Shown here one piece after another: positions 7,586-12,042 of a DNA stretch of 12,042 nucleotides. The position numbers and the translations under genes were made by a program. Source of the stretch: JAYSFC01 sp041913505 (GTDB lineage Bacteria > Pseudomonadota > Gammaproteobacteria > Burkholderiales > Burkholderiaceae_C); NCBI GenBank assembly GCA_041913505.1, contig JAYSFC010000116.1, positions 1 through 12,042 of the forward strand, read 5' to 3'. Under the pieces are notes generated by a model that saw only the letters and a program-made list of their open reading frames with translations, ran no database searches and had not been told where the DNA came from. How positions within the stretch are numbered: the first letter of the stretch is position 1; every line of letters begins with the position of its first letter.

Positions 7586-8095
7586 TCATTCGTTGCGCAG
7601 CGCTTCGCCGGACTGCGGCGCGGCGCGGCGGCCTCGCAGCTCCAGCACCAGCTCGTCGAGGAAGGCGATGGCGAGCACGATGGTGCCCAGGGCCATGCTC
7701 AGTTGCGGAATCCACAGCGGTGTGGCGTCGTTGCCTGTCGAGATGTCGTTGAACTCGTAGGACTGCCACGCCAGCTTGGTGCTGTAGTAGGCGAACAGCA
7801 GGGCCAGCAGCGCAGCGGCCGCCAGAGCCCACACCTCCAGCCCCTTGCGGGCCGGGCCCTTGAGTGTGTTGAGCACCAGGGTGACGCGGATGTGCTCGCC
7901 CTGCTTGAGCGTGTGCGCGAGCGCGAGGAAGCCCGACGCGGCCATGAGGTAGCCTGCGTAGGCGTCGATACCGGGCACGAGGAAGTGGAACTGCCGGCTC
8001 AGGATGGACAACAGCACCATGCCCAGAAGTGCGACCATGAAAAGCGCCGCCAGGGCGGCGGCGCTGCCGTAAAGGGCGTCTAGCAGGCGGCGCAT
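7586..8095 (-). CDS. dctQ: TRAP transporter small permease subunit DctQ
   Basis: A 169-residue membrane protein with four hydrophobic segments (about residues 12-32, 45-62, 86-106 and 130-150), matching the DctQ topology. It forms the membrane complex with DctM and contributes to docking of the DctP binding protein. The conserved KQGEHIRVTLV segment at 64-74 and the TPLWIPQLSMALG segment at 125-137 are typical of DctQ. The ATG overlaps the dctP TAA by one base in a TAATG junction and has no independent Shine-Dalgarno, so translation should be coupled to dctP. The charged C-terminal tail after residue 153 is expected in the cytoplasm. Confidence 0.92.
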   Translation of the reverse strand: MRRLLDALYGSAAALAALFMVALLGMVLLSILSRQFHFLVPGIDAYAGYLMAASGFLALAHTLKQGEHIRVTLVLNTLKGPARKGLEVWALAAAALLALLFAYYSTKLAWQSYEFNDISTGNDATPLWIPQLSMALGTIVLAIAFLDELVLELRGRRAAPQSGEALRNE

Positions 8096-9084
8096 TACTT
8101 ACGGTAGGCGTTGACGAGGGCCTGGCCGTCCGGGCCCGCTTTTTCAAGCCATTCCTTGAGCATGGTGTCGCCCACCTTGGCCAGGTCGGCCTTGAGCTGG
8201 GGCGAGGGTGGCAGCACCTGCATGCCTTCGGCCTTGAGCTTGGCGAGCGTGTCCGTATTGACCTTTTCGCTCGCGGCCCAGCCGCGCGTTTCGGCGTCGG
8301 CGGCTGCCTTGCGCAGGGCGTCCTGCGTGGGCTTGTCGAGCGCGTCATAGGCCTTCTTGTTCACCAGCACGGCGTTCTTGGGCAGCCAGGCCTGGGTGTC
8401 GTAGTAGTACTTGAGCTGTTCGTAGAGCTTGCTGTCCACGCCCGTGGCGCCGGAGGTCATGGTCGATTCGACCACGCCCGTGGCCAGTGCCTGGGAGAAC
8501 TCTGCGGCTTGGACGGTGACCGGCTGCGCACCCACGAGTTCGGCGATGCGGGCCGTGGCGGGGCTGTAGGCGCGCCACTTGATGCCCTTGAGGTCGGCGG
8601 CGGAGTTCACCGGCTTCTTGGTGTAAATGCCTTGCGGCGGCCAGGCCACCGAGTAGAGCAGCACGATGCCTTGCTCGGCGAGCTTCTTCTCGAGGAAGGG
8701 CTTTTGTGCCTGGTAGAGCTTTTTGGAGTCGGCGTAGCTGGTGGCCAGGAAAGGCTGGCCGTCGGTGCCGAAGATCTGCCATTCGTTCTGGAAGTTGGCG
8801 AGCAGGATTTCACCCATCTGCGCCTGGCCGCCTTGCACGGCGCGCTTGATTTCGGGCGCCTTGAACAGGGCCGCGTTGGCATGCAGCGTGATCTTGAGCT
8901 TGCCGCCCGTGGCCTTGTCCACGTCGCTCACGAACTGGGCCAGGTTCTCGGTGTGAAAGTTCGTGGCCGGGTAGGCCGCTGCCAGGTCCCATTTGGTCTG
9001 GGCCTGCGCGGTAGTCAGGGGTAGGGCGCAGGCCAGGGCCAGGGCCAGGCCCAGGGCGGTGGCGGGGAGGAATCGACGCTTCAT
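8095..9084 (-). CDS. dctP: TRAP transporter periplasmic substrate-binding protein DctP
   Basis: A 329-residue periplasmic binding protein that captures substrate for DctQM. The N-terminus MKRR, followed by a hydrophobic stretch at 7-22 and an AQA cleavage site at 26-28, is a Sec signal peptide; the mature protein should begin at Q29. The central DLKGIKWRAYSP segment at 164-175 holds R171, which corresponds to the conserved arginine that pairs with the substrate carboxylate in TRAP binding proteins. ALATGVVESTMTSGA at 199-213 is another family region. The ATG at 9084 is chosen over an upstream in-frame start 41 codons earlier because it begins the signal peptide and has a GGAG seven bases upstream. 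The ligand is probably a small carboxylate. Proximity to an oxoprolinase makes 5-oxoproline or a related lactam acid the leading guess. Confidence 0.93.
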   Translation of the reverse strand: MKRRFLPATALGLALALACALPLTTAQAQTKWDLAAAYPATNFHTENLAQFVSDVDKATGGKLKITLHANAALFKAPEIKRAVQGGQAQMGEILLANFQNEWQIFGTDGQPFLATSYADSKKLYQAQKPFLEKKLAEQGIVLLYSVAWPPQGIYTKKPVNSAADLKGIKWRAYSPATARIAELVGAQPVTVQAAEFSQALATGVVESTMTSGATGVDSKLYEQLKYYYDTQAWLPKNAVLVNKKAYDALDKPTQDALRKAAADAETRGWAASEKVNTDTLAKLKAEGMQVLPPSPQLKADLAKVGDTMLKEWLEKAGPDGQALVNAYRK

Positions 9085-9091
9085 TGTGGTG

Positions 9092-9095
9092 CTCC
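9092..9095 (-). promoter_or_regulatory. Shine-Dalgarno of dctP
   Basis: On the minus strand GGAG lies seven bases upstream of the ATG at 9084. It is one of few good ribosome-binding sites in the window and decides the dctP start, excluding the 41-codon N-terminal extension. Confidence 0.7.
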
Positions 9096-9190
9096 GCAAG
9101 GAAAGAAATGAACGCAATGGGGGACAAAACAACGCGAACCAATGTAGCGGAAGCCATTTATGCCCCGGCCTAGGTAGATTCCCTGAATAT

Positions 9191-9214
9191 CGACAAATTA
9201 CCGACAATTTATCG
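9191..9214. promoter_or_regulatory. Candidate operator (AT-rich inverted repeat) in the dctP-marR divergent region
   Basis: Arms CGACAAATT (9191-9199) and AATTTATCG (9206-9214) are inverted repeats matching at 8 of 9 positions around a six-base spacer. The inner five base pairs, AAATT/AATTT, are perfect. The site lies between the divergent dctP and regulator genes, 107 bases from the dctP ATG and 76 bases from the regulator ATG, in the most AT-rich part of the gap. Size, symmetry and position suit a dimeric winged-helix (MarR-type) regulator. Overlapping it, CGACAA recurs at 9191 and 9202, one helical turn apart. Which promoter it controls cannot be told. Confidence 0.5.
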
Positions 9215-9275
9215 TTGTGATGTCTTCAACCTTTGGCGGCCCGTACATGCACATCCCGTGCCAGCCGGGCCAGCC

Positions 9276-9280
9276 AGGAG
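9276..9280 (+). promoter_or_regulatory. Shine-Dalgarno of the MarR-like regulator gene
   Basis: AGGAG lies ten bases before the ATG at 9291, slightly long but acceptable spacing. It favours that ATG over the in-frame GTG at 9258, which would place this purine-rich box inside the coding sequence. Confidence 0.5.
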
Positions 9281-9290
9281 CCGCCGAACC

Positions 9291-9821
9291 ATGAAACCCG
9301 CTGCCCGTGCCAAGCCCGATTCCGGGCCCATCGTGTCGTCCGCACACCTGGTGTCCGCGCGCAGCGCGGAGATGAGCGAGTTCGAGTTCGGCCTCATCGT
9401 GGCCAGCAACGCGTTCCAGCGCTGGATCGTGCACTGCATGGCGGCAGCGGGGCTGCGCGACCTCACGCCGCTCGACGTGGTGGTGCTGCACCACGTCACG
9501 CACCGCGCACGGGACAAGCGCCTGGCCGACATCTGCTTCATCATGAACGTGGAGGACACCCACCTCGTGAACTATTCGCTCAAGAAGCTGCTGGGCCTGG
9601 GCGTGGTGGCCTCGCGCAAGAACGGCAAGGAGGTGACCTACGCGGCCACCGACGCGGGGCGCGCGCATGTGCAGCGCTACCGCGAGATCCGCGAGCGCTG
9701 CCTCATCGATGCGTTGCAGGCGGACGACGCGCTCAACCGCGACATCGGTGAACTGGCACGGCTGTTGCGCGTGCTTTCGGGCATGTACGACCAGGCGGCA
9801 CGCGCAGCCGCCTCCCTCTAG
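9291..9821 (+). CDS. MarR-like winged-helix transcriptional regulator
   Basis: A 176-residue DNA-binding protein. After a disordered N-terminus (1-25), helices at about 28-52 are followed by the winged-helix domain at about 58-125: LTPLDVVVLHHVTHR (58-72), the recognition region from ICFIMNVEDTHLVNYSLKKL (81-100), and the wing ASRKNGKEVTYAATDAG (107-123). The C-terminal helix ending at 170 should complete the dimer interface. The layout is that of the MarR superfamily, winged-helix DNA-binding subgroup. It is divergent from dctPQM and lies 81 bases before the oxoprolinase on the same strand, so a role as local regulator of both is likely. An in-frame GTG 11 codons upstream (9258) is a possible alternative start. 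Effector ligand and direction of control (repressor or activator) are unknown. Confidence 0.85.
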   Translation: MKPAARAKPDSGPIVSSAHLVSARSAEMSEFEFGLIVASNAFQRWIVHCMAAAGLRDLTPLDVVVLHHVTHRARDKRLADICFIMNVEDTHLVNYSLKKLLGLGVVASRKNGKEVTYAATDAGRAHVQRYREIRERCLIDALQADDALNRDIGELARLLRVLSGMYDQAARAAASL

Positions 9822-9828
9822 CCGAAAG

Positions 9829-9894
9829 TTTGAAGCAAATCACGCTAGGGTCCTTGCAATACAAGTATCTTTAGCTCTCATTAACATAGCAAAT
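9829..9894. repeat. Possible degenerate Comamonadaceae intergenic repeat in the oxoprolinase leader
   Basis: The 81-base gap between the regulator and the oxoprolinase is AT-rich. On the minus strand it reads ATTTGCTA, then AGAGCT, then a weak hairpin CTTG-TATTG-CAAG, then CTAGCGTG and GCTTCAAA. The order resembles a dispersed intergenic element I recall from Comamonadaceae genomes (TTGCTAT, TAGCTG, a GCGCTTG/CAAGCGC hairpin, GCGCTAG, then TTCAAA). The match is partial and from memory, and only one extended copy is visible here. No clear sigma-70 promoter or intrinsic terminator was found in the gap. Confidence 0.3.
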
Positions 9895-9902
9895 AATTTT
9901 TC

Positions 9903-12042
<2,140 letters not shown>

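Noticed and set aside
6266..8083. 605-codon open frame antisense to dctM and dctQ
   Set aside because: The translation is rich in His, Gln, Arg and Gly with no hydrophobic pattern or family motif. The opposite strand encodes two well-recognised membrane proteins.
9085..9207. 41-residue N-terminal extension of dctP
   Set aside because: It would bury the Sec signal peptide internally, and the ATG at 9084 has its own GGAG box.
9851..9880. CTTG-CAATA-CAAG hairpin after the regulator as a rho-independent terminator
   Set aside because: The stem is only four base pairs and no run of T follows.

Overview
The window is GC-rich DNA, densely coding on both strands, with protein families typical of Burkholderiales. 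The gene content (CitMHS-type antiporter, RmuC, LOG, TRAP transporter, oxoprolinase/hydantoinase) and the intergenic sequence style best fit Comamonadaceae such as Acidovorax, Diaphorobacter or Alicycliphilus. That placement is an inference from protein style, not from a marker gene. No rRNA, tRNA, CRISPR array, insertion sequence, integrase or phage gene was seen. No gap between genes exceeds about 210 bases.

Left part, plus strand (1-4926). The window opens inside a CitMHS/NhaD-type sodium:proton antiporter. One base after it comes a GhrB-like 2-hydroxyacid dehydrogenase (glyoxylate/hydroxypyruvate reductase type). After a 76-base gap comes rmuC, which appears to start at TTG and has an enlarged coiled-coil N-terminal half. 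It overlaps an MFS transporter by four bases at its stop codon.

Middle part, minus strand (4923-9084). Read in the direction of transcription this is dctP (periplasmic binding protein), dctQ (small permease), dctM (large permease), crcB/fluC (fluoride channel) and a LOG-family nucleotide phosphoribohydrolase. dctP, dctQ and dctM overlap or nearly touch. crcB follows dctM after 17 bases and LOG follows crcB after 78. LOG meets the MFS gene tail to tail, and the two genes share one TTAA as their stop codons.

Right part, plus strand (9291-12042). A MarR-like winged-helix regulator is divergent from the TRAP operon. Next comes a large hydantoinase A/5-oxoprolinase that runs off the window just as a HyuB domain begins, so it is probably the long fused A-B form. 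The 206-base gap between dctP and the regulator holds a near-perfect AT-rich inverted repeat that is a good operator candidate.

The most coherent functional unit is therefore dctPQM <- operator -> marR -> oxoprolinase/hydantoinase. It looks like a regulated locus that imports a small carboxylated substrate and hydrolyses a lactam or cyclic amide. 5-oxoproline (pyroglutamate) is the leading candidate, but the sequence alone does not prove it. I see no strong sign of a wholly new system. The points most worth checking are this transporter-hydrolase pairing, its operator, the crcB placement and the RmuC repeats.
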